Source of the DNA: a virus
Reading direction: 5' to 3' (one strand)
Length of the DNA stretch: 40,207 nucleotides
Virus record (IMG/VR): IMGVR_UViG_3300011113_000767
Span: 1-40,207 of that record
Shown here: one piece after another, positions 8,890-19,051 of the stretch
Position numbering within the stretch: the first letter of the stretch is position 1
How the letters are laid out: each line of letters starts with the position of its first letter
Made by a program: the position numbers and the translations under genes
The notes under the pieces: generated by a model
The model's input: the letters and a program-made list of their open reading frames with translations, nothing else
Told to the model about the DNA's origin: nothing
The model's database searches: none

Positions 8890-11800
8890 TTAGGTCAACC
8901 CTGGCAATTCTGATTCTAGTGCTGGTTCTATTTCTACCCAATATTCATCAACGTAAATTTCACTAGGTAAAGTAATATCTGAAGATTTTTTAACTATTCC
9001 ATTTTCATCTGCAACTAACTTACCTTCACTGATGTATTTTTCTGCCAGCTCTTGCTGTTTTGTATCATCAAACTGAGTTTGATCAATTTCAAACTCATCG
9101 GAATCAACTGCAACTGTAAAGACTCTATCAAATTTTTTAGGTAAGAATATGCGCTTTCTAATTTCGTCAGATGACATGAAAAATGTTTCATTCATAAAAT
9201 ATCTCTTTATGGTCTCTTCAGACTGCTTAACAACTCTAAGTCTTTCATTAGCTGGAACAGACTGTAAAAAGTCATCTGGTAGATTTGACTCATTAAATTG
9301 TAGGTTAGTTGTCGACAGGTAGTTATTAAACTGCGATTCCATATTCTTCATTGTTGCGTCTAGGTTGACATAATGATAATAGTAAGATTCATCTAGCCTC
9401 GCCCGAGTAAACATATTTACATATTCTTCTAGTAAAAAGCTCTCAACGTGATTATTGTATAAGCTTTTAAAATCAATTGCTGTATTCTTTCCTACGACAG
9501 CAGAATATTCTGAAACAGCATAATTTCTTGCAAAGAGACCATTTTCAGTAATTTGCTGCTTTATAATAGTTTGATCTAAAAAGCTATTAGGAATATGTAC
9601 TTTTGTTGGAATAGACGCAATCAAGTCGTCAAGACTTCCATTAATATCAACTTCTTTATAGAGAGCAAGATCTCTTGTTGGAAATCGGTACATGTCAAAA
9701 ACAAACGTCTTTGGTTTATAGTAGATACCGGGTGTGTTCAAAACGTCGTTCTTATAAACTTTAATCTTAATTAAATTCTTAAGAACTGAACTCGAATAAT
9801 TTAGACTTGTTTGCAAAGCAGGTGTTTTATTTAAATTTCTCACCATTCTTGGCGGTATTCCAATAGACAAAATTCTTCTATTGTTAGTATTGATACTGGT
9901 GAATTTGTCGTTCTTTATGAAGAATTGTCTTACCAGTGGATTATAAGCAAACTGGTCTGTAGCATTGAGAGAAATAAATTCAGAGATTCCAATCACAGCT
10001 GGCTTATCGGAAATGGTGAACTCCTGTGTCTGAAACAGAGATCCTTTCTCGCTGTAAAATCCTGGTTTTAAATTGACTACAGCACTATAGAACGAATTTA
10101 GATCTAGATCTGTCCTTCTTTTAATTTCATCTCCTATATTTCTTGACAGCAAAAGTTGTTCTTGTGCAAAGCCGCTAGAAACAAGAAATCTTTTTAACGA
10201 GCTACGTGAAGCATCGTCCGGCAATGAAGATACTTCTGAGTTTGCAGCTGAATTTAATTCATTATAGTATTTTTTCACATCTGCAATTGGTGACTTTAAG
10301 AAGTTAATAAAGTTTGAAACTCGATTTTCAAGCACAGAAAGGTAAAGTGTAAGTCTAGAAAAATGGTCTGAGCAAACTTTTTGCTGTTCAATAAAAGAAT
10401 TAATTACAGGATCGATTGTGTCTCTGTAGTTTAGTTTAGTATTCCAAAAACTATAAGATCCTTTAGTTTCGTTAGGACTGTCGGTTTCATTTATATATTT
10501 AAAGCTTTGATCAATTCCAAGATTATAACCAAATTCAGTTACGTAACTAACGGTATTGATATCATCCTTTGAGTCATAAGTAGAAAAATCAAGAACACCT
10601 ATTAGAGACTCAGGAGTAACTCTTCTTATAGCATCAACTATTAATAAAAAATAATTCCAAAGCATCACAGAGGCATCAATATCACCATAACACGTAGTGA
10701 CACGTCCTGCAAGAAGATTAGAATTATCTGCCCCCGCGGTTCTAAATGGAGATCTATCCTTAACAGCTAAGTGAAATTTTGATAAGAGCTCGGCAATTTT
10801 ATCGAGAAGAAAATTTTTCTTTCCGAGGCCATTTGTACCATTTAAATCGCTGTAAACGACTAAATTGTGAAAATAGCTTTCTCCTTTTAGCAAAAGAGAG
10901 TTTGCAGCTGCATTCTTAAGAAGCGGGGTCTGAGAAGTAAAACTTACCTTGGGCGTTTTTCTAGTCTCTAAGTCCCAAAATGTTGCAGAAGACGCTTCAG
11001 CTTTATCTTTAAAAACTTTAAAGATTTCAGGATTTGAAAAAATTATGGCATCTATTGCCATGGCTGGGCTAATAGCGTTACCAGTTGTGTCAATTAGAGT
11101 TTGAAAAAATAGACCTCTATTTGAATGAGAAAACTCTTTCTTTAACTCAGGAGATGCATTTGAAAAATTAGGTGTAACAAATTGAATTTCTCCGAGCCCA
11201 AGATTGGCAACTTCTATCTTAAATTTTGGTTTAAATTTTTCAAATCCATTACTTGAAATCGCACCATGATTAGTTTTGCCGTCTTCTCCCATACCAATAT
11301 GATACATTCTTCTTAAAACAATTGAAAAGATAGCTTTTAGTAAATTCTCACCCACAGACTTTTTCTTGACATCAAGGTATGATGAGTCGTAAATTAAAGA
11401 CCATGCCCTAGAAATAAGTGATGCAAGAACTCTGCTTACAAAACCATTTTTGCCGATTGCAGCTACGCTAGTATTGTAAATTTCTTTAGTTTTTTGATCT
11501 TCAGGAATCTCTGAAAAGTTTTTAGATGATTGTGCTACTATTTTTATCTTTGACTCATAAAATTTAACTAGATCGGATGTGGCAATTTCTCTATAGGCTC
11601 TGGTAATAGATTCTCTATACTCGCTTAATTGCTGCAGCTGAAATAAAGTAGAATCTTCTTCTTCTATTTTAGCTCTGTGCAAGTACTTAATTGCGTTAAT
11701 AGACTTTCTTGCATCTTGAATTTTTGTTAGTAGCTGACTAGCTTTAGCAGTATCAGGAAGAATGTCTCCCTGAGAATTTGCTTGTCCTGTTAATGCTGAG

Positions 11801-13527
11801 TCAATATAGTAAAGTGCGCCTGGGGTTAATGTTTCTCCTGCACCAAAATCTAAGTTTGTCTCTTCTATTGTAAGAATTCGATAGACATTTTCTGTCGATG
11901 GATCACTTAGCTGACTACTATCGGCATTGATAACTTGTTTAGTAAATCTTGCTAGTGAAGGAGCTGAAGTTGCGTTATTTGTCAATAAAGCATCTTCATT
12001 CGTAAAATCAGTTACTTCTCTAGTTAGTTCTCCAATAAGAACATTCCATATGTCATAATTAGCTGCAGTTGAATCTTGAGTTATTGTAGGAAGATAACCA
12101 CCAAAATTTTTAGAAAGATAATTTCTTATTGGTGTATTTCTACAAGATGAAGAGAATAGTATTTCTTTAAAAAGAAGAAAAGATAATAGACCAAAATATT
12201 TTGTGAAGTCAATTCCAGCGTGTGGTACCAATAGGTCGCCGCCTACACTTGACTTAAATGAATTGACTGTTAAATTTCTTAAAATATTGTCAATACCATT
12301 ATTAAACTGCGGAATACCAGAAAATGATTTTTTAATGCCTATGTTACCCGAGCCATTTGTAACTAAAATATCGCTTAATCCGCCAATATGACGAGCATTG
12401 ACTAAACCGATAGCTGCAATATCTGCTAGTGAGACGTCTGTCTGAAAGGTTTTTTGTCTATTTAAGACGAAATGTTTGTCAAAATAATTTTGAATTATTT
12501 TATTTGCACCACCAGGGAGAACTAATTGTTCAGGAAAAGAGTCTGTTTGATTTAAAATTTTAAAAGATAGACTATTGGTTCTTATGCTTTCATTAAGCGA
12601 TAGTTTAGCTTCCGGCAAAAGTATTGATGTTAGATCTGTTGCAAGAGAATGTGTATAAATTTCTTTCTTTATGATTGAAAGAAGGCTATTAAAAGACGTA
12701 GTGTTGATAAAAGGTGAAGATAAAACACATTTTTCTTGTGTAAAAATATTAGAGAAACCTTTAGGATAGTCTTGAGACTCATCAAGAACTTTTTGAGGAT
12801 TTAATACGCTGATAACATCTACAAGATTTTGCAAGATCAATGAAGATCCTTTAGCTTGTGTAACAGATAATTCAGAAAATTTATTTTTACTATCTAAAAT
12901 TTTTCCTGCTGTTTTTGCTGAATGAGATTTATTTTTTAAGAATGTATTTTGTGCCGTCGACAAGATGAGATCTTCACATTCTTTTTTAAGAATTAAAGAG
13001 AAGTCTCTGTCATATGAAGTATCGACTCCAATACCTTCGAAGTCAGATCCGCCAAAGTCTAAAAGTTTTAAAGTAAAGTTTGTATCACTAACTGGCAATA
13101 CTTCTATTGAGCTTATGATCAATGGCTCGTCGGAGGGTATAGCAGTAAGCGCCGTATAAATTCTAGACTTATTTGTTGATTTTGTGGCCCAAGGGTTATA
13201 TTGACTAGAATTTTTATTTATAAGCTTATCATTTGGATCAAGAATTTTTGATGTCGTAGAGTTTGTTAATAAGTCTGAATTTACTAATGCAGAAGTTATT
13301 TGTGAATAATTAATCGACTCAGAATTAACTACGGGCGGATTTGAACCCTGTCCAGACTTAAACTCAAATTGAATGCCGCTTAACTGATCTGAGACTTTGG
13401 TATCAATACTACTTGCAACTTGAGAAGCAACCGTGGTGTTAAATGAAAATATTTGAGAAAAGCCTCCATCGCCAGAATTATAGCCTCTAGTCGTAACTGC
13501 TGATTTTACTGTCGCTCTCTTTCCCAT
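8890..13527 (-). CDS. Giant virion protein of unknown family (1545 residues)
   Basis: This is the largest gene in the window and I recognise no domain in it. It lacks a signal peptide and clear membrane segments. It is rich in Asn, Ser and Lys. The region of about residues 600-720 contains long charged helices (DSTLFQLQQLSEYRES, REIATSDLVKFYESK), and the C-terminal 100 residues are acidic and Glu/Asp-rich (DSDEFEIDQTQFDD, EIEPALESELPGLT). The position between two Fn3-bearing structural genes, with gaps of four and five bases, makes a tail, baseplate or internal head protein likely. A tape-measure role is less likely, because long uninterrupted helical heptads do not dominate. A packaged enzyme cannot be excluded. 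Confidence 0.5.
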   Translation of the reverse strand: MGKRATVKSAVTTRGYNSGDGGFSQIFSFNTTVASQVASSIDTKVSDQLSGIQFEFKSGQGSNPPVVNSESINYSQITSALVNSDLLTNSTTSKILDPNDKLINKNSSQYNPWATKSTNKSRIYTALTAIPSDEPLIISSIEVLPVSDTNFTLKLLDFGGSDFEGIGVDTSYDRDFSLILKKECEDLILSTAQNTFLKNKSHSAKTAGKILDSKNKFSELSVTQAKGSSLILQNLVDVISVLNPQKVLDESQDYPKGFSNIFTQEKCVLSSPFINTTSFNSLLSIIKKEIYTHSLATDLTSILLPEAKLSLNESIRTNSLSFKILNQTDSFPEQLVLPGGANKIIQNYFDKHFVLNRQKTFQTDVSLADIAAIGLVNARHIGGLSDILVTNGSGNIGIKKSFSGIPQFNNGIDNILRNLTVNSFKSSVGGDLLVPHAGIDFTKYFGLLSFLLFKEILFSSSCRNTPIRNYLSKNFGGYLPTITQDSTAANYDIWNVLIGELTREVTDFTNEDALLTNNATSAPSLARFTKQVINADSSQLSDPSTENVYRILTIEETNLDFGAGETLTPGALYYIDSALTGQANSQGDILPDTAKASQLLTKIQDARKSINAIKYLHRAKIEEEDSTLFQLQQLSEYRESITRAYREIATSDLVKFYESKIKIVAQSSKNFSEIPEDQKTKEIYNTSVAAIGKNGFVSRVLASLISRAWSLIYDSSYLDVKKKSVGENLLKAIFSIVLRRMYHIGMGEDGKTNHGAISSNGFEKFKPKFKIEVANLGLGEIQFVTPNFSNASPELKKEFSHSNRGLFFQTLIDTTGNAISPAMAIDAIIFSNPEIFKVFKDKAEASSATFWDLETRKTPKVSFTSQTPLLKNAAANSLLLKGESYFHNLVVYSDLNGTNGLGKKNFLLDKIAELLSKFHLAVKDRSPFRTAGADNSNLLAGRVTTCYGDIDASVMLWNYFLLIVDAIRRVTPESLIGVLDFSTYDSKDDINTVSYVTEFGYNLGIDQSFKYINETDSPNETKGSYSFWNTKLNYRDTIDPVINSFIEQQKVCSDHFSRLTLYLSVLENRVSNFINFLKSPIADVKKYYNELNSAANSEVSSLPDDASRSSLKRFLVSSGFAQEQLLLSRNIGDEIKRRTDLDLNSFYSAVVNLKPGFYSEKGSLFQTQEFTISDKPAVIGISEFISLNATDQFAYNPLVRQFFIKNDKFTSINTNNRRILSIGIPPRMVRNLNKTPALQTSLNYSSSVLKNLIKIKVYKNDVLNTPGIYYKPKTFVFDMYRFPTRDLALYKEVDINGSLDDLIASIPTKVHIPNSFLDQTIIKQQITENGLFARNYAVSEYSAVVGKNTAIDFKSLYNNHVESFLLEEYVNMFTRARLDESYYYHYVNLDATMKNMESQFNNYLSTTNLQFNESNLPDDFLQSVPANERLRVVKQSEETIKRYFMNETFFMSSDEIRKRIFLPKKFDRVFTVAVDSDEFEIDQTQFDDTKQQELAEKYISEGKLVADENGIVKKSSDITLPSEIYVDEYWVEIEPALESELPGLT

Positions 13528-13532
13528 ATTCT

Positions 13533-16028
13533 CTAAAATTTTCCTTCAAGATTTTGAGTTATTATCAAAGGATTGCTCATATGCGTCTGTAGAATAACAT
13601 AGTCATTGCTGACAGGAGTTACTTCATAAAACAGCGTACCTAAATCTTCTTCATTATCTAAAGCATGATATAAATAAGGATCAGAAGTAATACCAAGAAT
13701 GCTTTTTTTGCCATTGACAACTTTGCACACAATAAAGCTATCAAATTGATCAATTAAATTTTGCATCAAATTCCATGAAATTTTTATGTTTGTCAATGAA
13801 GCTCTTGTAGCAGCGACATTTGAAATTTGAAGATCTCTTCTATTGATCGAGAAATTAATGTCATTTACCATAAAAGTTCCAATAAAATCTGACATGAAAG
13901 TTTCTTCATGAGACTCATTAAAAGAATTTTCATTCTCTTCAAGCAATGTTCCTGTATTTAAGACTCGTGGATGCATCCATTTAGAAGGTCTATAGAACCA
14001 CGTTTTATTTTCTATATTTGTATTACCAACTACTAAAAAGTCTTTAGTAATAGTAATTGGGTCTCTTTTAAAAGACTCAATCATGTACTTGTAGCTTCTA
14101 CCAGTTATTGGGTCTGAAATTGACATTCTTTTTCTTGTCTCGGGGCTGTCTTCAAATGTTCCATCAGTTACTAGGCTGAAAGTTTCTCTCTTATTTGTCA
14201 CTGTGTCTATTCTAGTGATTTTATGATAAGCAGTTATAGGATAATCGTTTGGATTAGAGGAAACTTCTTGAGTGGGGGTCACATTTATTCTTAATTTATC
14301 TAGTTGCTGTTTTAATAAGTTTGCAGATGTATCTAATTTTTGTATATCAGTCTGGATTGAAAACAGAACAGTATCAGGAGTTATAGACACGTTTGATACG
14401 CTGACAGAAAAAGAAGCTGGATCGTTAATAAATCTGACGTTTATCAACTTTGGTTCTGAAGATTTTATTACATTTTCGTATTGATCAATTAATTCGACGT
14501 AATACTCGTAAAAATTATTGACTAAGATATTTTCATCATTTAAAACTTGTTTTGATGAAGATGAATCAGACAAATATTCTATAGAAAAAATACCAAATGG
14601 TGCGTCTGAAGAAAGAGTACAGTTTCTCTTGTAGATTTTTATCTTTCTAATTTGGTTTGAAATATTTTCGTTATCATATGAGATTTCTAACTCAACACTG
14701 TTTGATGAAATTTGTCGAACATTAAAGAACGTAAAATTATCTGCTTCAAACAATGTTTTTTCACCTTTGACTGATTTAACAACACAGTCAGAAAAAACAT
14801 AAGACTCACCAAAATAAGTGACAGGTTTAACTCTGTAGCAAAGCGAATAAGAGTCATTAGCTTGCTGAGAAACATAAGAACTATTCTTTTCTAAGCTTGT
14901 AAGAAATGAAAATTTACTATTGTCTTGACTCAATAAATTTTTGACGTAAAGATTATAACTTAATATTTTCTTTTCATCTTCTTGTTGGCAAGAAAAACTT
15001 AATGTATTTTCATTAACTAAAGCATTTAATTGTCTTGATGTACAGTCGATATTGATAGATTTAATAGACTTATAGTAGACATCAAAAAATCTAGTAAAGT
15101 CAAGATTTATTAGTCTAGTTAGACCAGGATTGTCAGGAGAATCTTTGGAGAAAAGATCAAATTTAAGAGTCAAGCTTTTATTAGTGTATGATCTTCTTAA
15201 TTTAAACTCAGTAGATAAATCTAGCTTATTAAGAAATTTTCTAGATCTTTGCTTTGTATAGTAATTTAAATTGCTTAAATTTCTTCTGTCAAGCTTATTT
15301 GCGCTATGTATTAGGTAGTCAATTATCAGCTTTTCATTTAAATTTTGTGTATCATCTACAGCAGTCTGTGTTGATTTACTAATAAGCTTGCTAATAGTAG
15401 TCTTTGAATTGACTATATCTTGAAAAATTTTAAGATCTGGAGAATTTGAAACACGTTCAGTTAATAGACTTTTATCTTGAGAAATATTAATAAAGTCTGG
15501 GAGAATAATGTCAGTAAAATCAACAGCTGTTTTTAAAGCAGAGACTACTTTTTGATCTATATAAACTGTCTGTGATGTTATTGTTGAATTATCACCTATG
15601 GTATTTTTTACAGACTGAACTATGGTTCTGTACTTATTATATTTAATTTGAGACTCTAGCGATATGTTTTCATTAGATAAAAATCTTTTATTGAAGCTTA
15701 AGTCTTGGGACAATTTTGACTCATCTGTGCCAATTTGTGCAACTGTATTCTTTCCAAGAATATTCTTTTTAATAAAAGAATTATTATCTTCAAAATTATT
15801 ATTTTTAAAAGGTGTGGTCAAAGAATTTCTTTGAGCATCAGTTAAAATTGATATATTGACTTTTTTATATAAAAGCGGATTATATGACTTATCATTGAGT
15901 CTAACAGAAAAATAGACTTTTAAAGTAACATACTGTGGATCAACATCAATTACTTCGCCAACTAAGCTTGAATCAATTATTAGTGCTGACTCAGGTATTC
16001 TATTTGCTAAATCTAATTTAATTGGCAT
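13533..16028 (-). CDS. Large virion protein with fibronectin-III-like repeats
   Basis: The protein has about 831 residues if it starts at ATG 16028 (MPIKLDLANRIPESAL). That start is preferred over ATG 16049, because AGGAGAGG sits at a suitable distance upstream and it lies one base after the stop of the preceding gene. The N-terminal part has GEVIDVDPQYVTLKVYFSV, a small beta domain. From about residue 330 onward there are several segments of Fn3 type, for example LSYNLYVKNL, YSLCYRVKPVTYFGES, IRKIKIYKRN, FYEYYVELIDQYEN and the C-terminal LFYEVTPVSNDY. The repeated Fn3-like build resembles the 650-residue protein at 6933-8885, from which it is separated only by the 1545-residue gene. A long tail or baseplate appendage is the likeliest role. 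Confidence 0.57.
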   Translation of the reverse strand: MPIKLDLANRIPESALIIDSSLVGEVIDVDPQYVTLKVYFSVRLNDKSYNPLLYKKVNISILTDAQRNSLTTPFKNNNFEDNNSFIKKNILGKNTVAQIGTDESKLSQDLSFNKRFLSNENISLESQIKYNKYRTIVQSVKNTIGDNSTITSQTVYIDQKVVSALKTAVDFTDIILPDFINISQDKSLLTERVSNSPDLKIFQDIVNSKTTISKLISKSTQTAVDDTQNLNEKLIIDYLIHSANKLDRRNLSNLNYYTKQRSRKFLNKLDLSTEFKLRRSYTNKSLTLKFDLFSKDSPDNPGLTRLINLDFTRFFDVYYKSIKSINIDCTSRQLNALVNENTLSFSCQQEDEKKILSYNLYVKNLLSQDNSKFSFLTSLEKNSSYVSQQANDSYSLCYRVKPVTYFGESYVFSDCVVKSVKGEKTLFEADNFTFFNVRQISSNSVELEISYDNENISNQIRKIKIYKRNCTLSSDAPFGIFSIEYLSDSSSSKQVLNDENILVNNFYEYYVELIDQYENVIKSSEPKLINVRFINDPASFSVSVSNVSITPDTVLFSIQTDIQKLDTSANLLKQQLDKLRINVTPTQEVSSNPNDYPITAYHKITRIDTVTNKRETFSLVTDGTFEDSPETRKRMSISDPITGRSYKYMIESFKRDPITITKDFLVVGNTNIENKTWFYRPSKWMHPRVLNTGTLLEENENSFNESHEETFMSDFIGTFMVNDINFSINRRDLQISNVAATRASLTNIKISWNLMQNLIDQFDSFIVCKVVNGKKSILGITSDPYLYHALDNEEDLGTLFYEVTPVSNDYVILQTHMSNPLIITQNLEGKF

Positions 16029-16029
16029 A

Positions 16030-17559
16030 CTAATCTTCCTCTCCTGCATCTTGTGAGAAAATTAGAGTAAAGATGTTTAAAAAACAGGCAGTGCCTCTGT
16101 CGTCTAAAAATACTTTGCCAACAAAATAAACTCTTTTTTGCAAAATAGATCCCGGTTCTTGTTGAATAAATCCATGGTCAATAATGTCAAGTTTTTGGAC
16201 AGAGCCTTTTGAAACTTCAAATAGCTGACAAAGAAGGTTATTGCTTCTAGTAGTTTTTTCAAAATTAATTTTTCTTTGAATAGCAAATCCGCCAGACTGT
16301 TTTATTTCATCGATTAGTTGTGAATAACTTAATGGCTTAAGATTTGAGCCAAGAGGTTTAAAGTTAGCTAGCTGATATTGAGTTGTTAATGTTGAGTCTG
16401 TTTTATTTGTTAAAACTGCGTCACTAGTCTTGACTATTGGAGGAAGATACTTGAAATTAAGGGTATTAGAGAGTTTATCATCAGAAAATAAAGAATCGAC
16501 TGAATTAAGGGTCGGTTTTTGCTCAATCAGCTGCTTGTTCGTGAGTTGATTAATATCAAAACTAATTTCTTCAGGAAAAATTTGAAAGCTTTCTTCTAAG
16601 AAGATAGGATCGATTGTTGATATCATTCCTAGCTCTGAAAAATTGTCAAATGATGATGTAAGAATTCCCTGTATTTGTGATGCAAAATCTGCATTAGGAA
16701 GCTCTACAACATCTTTTCTTCCACCAAGAAAAGCATCTTCAATTACAAACGGGTGTATTTCTGTGTCTGTATTAATCACATAATTTCCCGACCCTGTTAG
16801 CAAGCTTATAACAACTTTGTCGTGACTTCCACTTAGATCAGTTATATAAATGTTATTGTCTCTATCAACTGGCTCAACGTGGGGCCCAGGAGATCTTCCA
16901 CCTGGATAAGTTGGCTGAACAATAGATGCAGATAAAATTGTTGCCTGTACTAGAGTAGTCAAATCTCTTGCGTTAAGACCGCCCTTGACTCCGATATAAT
17001 AAGAGCTACTTGTTATAGTTGCACTCTTGTAGGATGATGAAACAGTTCCAACAAATTTACTCGGATCTAGTATAAAATTTGCTTTGCTTCCAAAGCTATC
17101 AATAACAGAAAAGCCTACACCCATTCCGTCAGAAACAAATTTACCTAATACAGAACCTGTTATTGCTGGGTCTATTCCTGGCTTTCTAACCTGTACTCGC
17201 GGACCAAAATTTAATTGATAGGCAGTAGCTTTACCTTGAGAAAAGAAAATTTCTAATGGTTTTGGCAACAGTGGAATTGAGTCAAGTTTATCAAAAGTAA
17301 TTCTATCATCTCTAAAAGAGATAATATTGCCGTCATCATTGGCTTCAAATATGATCTGATCTTGCGGTAAGTTGCATGCTTCTAAGTAAATTTTACCAAC
17401 TGGGTCTATGTGCCCATCTGTATCATCAGCCTTGTAACCAACTTCTCTATCTGAAAAAGTTGCGAATGATACTCTAAATGTACCTTCCGCCATCTGCCTT
17501 CTGCCCTCAGAAGTCAAAATGACATCCATAATTCTAGACTTACTATCGAGTATTCCCAT
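16030..17559 (-). CDS. Virion structural protein with MGxLD N-terminal module (509 residues)
   Basis: The N-terminus MGILDSKSRIMDVILTSEGR matches the start of the 249-residue protein at 6104-6853 in the order MGxLD, DxxLTxxGRxQ and DxExxY. The rest has no domain that I recognise. It is mostly short strands and loops, with a glycine-rich middle (YPGGRSPGP near residue 220) and a Gln/Leu-rich stretch around 330-360. It is the first gene of the minus-strand virion block, next to the PhoH gene, and its stop is followed after one base by the next start. A TATAATTTTA element lies upstream of the start and may drive the block. A structural role is inferred from position and the shared module. Confidence 0.6.
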   Translation of the reverse strand: MGILDSKSRIMDVILTSEGRRQMAEGTFRVSFATFSDREVGYKADDTDGHIDPVGKIYLEACNLPQDQIIFEANDDGNIISFRDDRITFDKLDSIPLLPKPLEIFFSQGKATAYQLNFGPRVQVRKPGIDPAITGSVLGKFVSDGMGVGFSVIDSFGSKANFILDPSKFVGTVSSSYKSATITSSSYYIGVKGGLNARDLTTLVQATILSASIVQPTYPGGRSPGPHVEPVDRDNNIYITDLSGSHDKVVISLLTGSGNYVINTDTEIHPFVIEDAFLGGRKDVVELPNADFASQIQGILTSSFDNFSELGMISTIDPIFLEESFQIFPEEISFDINQLTNKQLIEQKPTLNSVDSLFSDDKLSNTLNFKYLPPIVKTSDAVLTNKTDSTLTTQYQLANFKPLGSNLKPLSYSQLIDEIKQSGGFAIQRKINFEKTTRSNNLLCQLFEVSKGSVQKLDIIDHGFIQQEPGSILQKRVYFVGKVFLDDRGTACFLNIFTLIFSQDAGEED

Positions 17560-17576
17560 TCTCTAGCTTCTTCATC

Positions 17577-17586
17577 TAAAATTATA
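17577..17586 (-). promoter_or_regulatory. TATAATTTTA candidate late-type promoter element
   Basis: TATAATTTTA lies in the 53-base gap between the PhoH stop and the first structural gene (start 17559). This is where a promoter for the virion block would be expected. It matches the elements before the genes at 6088 and 6853. Confidence 0.32.
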
Positions 17587-17612
17587 CGACAACTGAAGTA
17601 TGCAACCTAACT

Positions 17613-18986
17613 TTATAAAATCTTTGAAGCCAAAGTTGCTAATTCACTTCTCTCTCCCTTTAGAAGAGTAACGTGGCCTGAAATGTCATAGTCTTTAAAC
17701 TTCTCAATAGCATGTGTCAGACCGTTCGTAAATGAGTCAACATGAACATTATCAATCTGCTCGAGATCTCCGGTCAGAACTATCTTAGTTCCTTCGCCGG
17801 CTCGAGTGATGATTGTCTTTAATTCGTGAGTAGTTAAATTCTGTGCTTCATCAATGATAATGAATGCATTTGGAATAGATCTACCTCTGATGTAAGTTAT
17901 CGCTTCAATCTCAATGAGACCTTTTTGTTGCATCAGCTCAAGATACGGGTCATTAAAGAGATTCTGAGAATCTTCTGGCTTCTTGCTTCTTGTTCTTGTT
18001 AACTTTTTATTAGAAGTAGCATTAAGAAGATACTCGAGATTATCTCTGACAGGTGCTACCCACGGTTCCATCTTCTCGGCCAGCGTGCCTGGCAAGAATC
18101 CTATGTCTTTACCCACAGGGTGAATAGGTCTAGACACAATTAGCTTCTGATAAGTTGGATGTGAACCAATAGAGTCTAGCTGTGCTAAACCTGCTGCTAA
18201 CGCCAATAGTGTCTTACCGCAGCCTGCTCTACCTGTAAGGGTCAACAGTTTAACTGCAGGATTCATCAGAAGGTCAAAAGAAAAATTCTGTTCTTTATTC
18301 CTAGGTTTTATACCAAAGACATTATCGAATTTTTGTAGCTGTAATAGTTGACCATTCTGGCTCGATCTACAAAGTGCAGAGGCCATCGTAGAGTCAGAGG
18401 ACTTAAGAACAAACAGCTGATTGGGATACGTTACATCAGATGTAATTTCTTTGATGTTTACCTCATCTCCACCATAGAACCTATTAATTACATCGTTGGG
18501 TGCAGTTAAAACTTTTACGCCCGTATATAGAGCGTCGAAACTATCAGATGCTCTCATGCTCAGATAGTCTTGAGCCTGAATAGCCAGTGAAGAACACTTT
18601 ATTCTAACATTGATATCTTTAGAGACCAAGAAAACTTTATCAGGGTGTTTCTTTGAATACTCCAGTGCAAAGTTGATGATCATATTGTCAACAATTGTTG
18701 AGTCAAGATCACTCTTCTTAGACTTCTTTTCAGAAGAAGTCATGACTCTGAGAGTGCCACCAGAAGGTAACTGAACACCATCTTTTAAAGAACTTGTTTT
18801 AGATAGCTCATCCAGCGTTCTAGTTACTTCACGACAGTTACGACCCACTTCGTCTGAACGAGATTTATGTCTGTCCAGTTCTTCTAAGACAAGCATGGGA
18901 ATTATCAAGTCATTGTCTTTAAAGTTGTTGAAACAGTGTGGATCACTCAGAAGCACGTTTGTGTCAAGTATGTAAGTTTTTCTCAT
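17613..18986 (-). CDS. PIN-PhoH ATPase/ribonuclease-like protein
   Basis: The 457-residue protein joins an N-terminal PIN domain to a C-terminal PhoH ATPase, the layout of bacterial YlaK/PhoH2. The PIN part begins RKTYILDTNVLLSDP with catalytic Asp8, followed by LVLEELDRH (Glu36) and a late acidic site in VSKDINVR. The ATPase has Walker A GRAGCGKT at residues 252-259 and Walker B IIIDEAQN at about 376-383, followed by the PhoH sensor region LTGDLEQID. PhoH2 proteins act on RNA and can unwind it. PhoH genes are very common in marine phages, but their role in infection is unsettled. It is divergent from the sigma-like gene at 19052. Confidence 0.92.
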   Translation of the reverse strand: MRKTYILDTNVLLSDPHCFNNFKDNDLIIPMLVLEELDRHKSRSDEVGRNCREVTRTLDELSKTSSLKDGVQLPSGGTLRVMTSSEKKSKKSDLDSTIVDNMIINFALEYSKKHPDKVFLVSKDINVRIKCSSLAIQAQDYLSMRASDSFDALYTGVKVLTAPNDVINRFYGGDEVNIKEITSDVTYPNQLFVLKSSDSTMASALCRSSQNGQLLQLQKFDNVFGIKPRNKEQNFSFDLLMNPAVKLLTLTGRAGCGKTLLALAAGLAQLDSIGSHPTYQKLIVSRPIHPVGKDIGFLPGTLAEKMEPWVAPVRDNLEYLLNATSNKKLTRTRSKKPEDSQNLFNDPYLELMQQKGLIEIEAITYIRGRSIPNAFIIIDEAQNLTTHELKTIITRAGEGTKIVLTGDLEQIDNVHVDSFTNGLTHAIEKFKDYDISGHVTLLKGERSELATLASKIL

Positions 18987-19001
18987 GAATTTATCAGGAT
19001 T

Positions 19002-19029
19002 TTGTACAAGACCCTGTCTAAGATAAAAT
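19002..19029 (+). promoter_or_regulatory. Candidate promoter for the sigma-like gene
   Basis: TTGTAC and TAAAAT are separated by 16 bases, a plausible sigma-70 pair, and lie 22 bases before the ATG at 19052. This 65-base gap separates divergent genes, so the plus-strand gene needs its own promoter. This is a consensus match only. Confidence 0.35.
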
Positions 19030-19051
19030 ATACTGTTTAAGAGAAGATGTC

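Noticed and set aside
16029-16049. ATG 16049 as the start of the Fn3-like structural gene
   Set aside because: ATG 16028 has AGGAGAGG upstream and lies one base after the preceding stop, so it is the better start.
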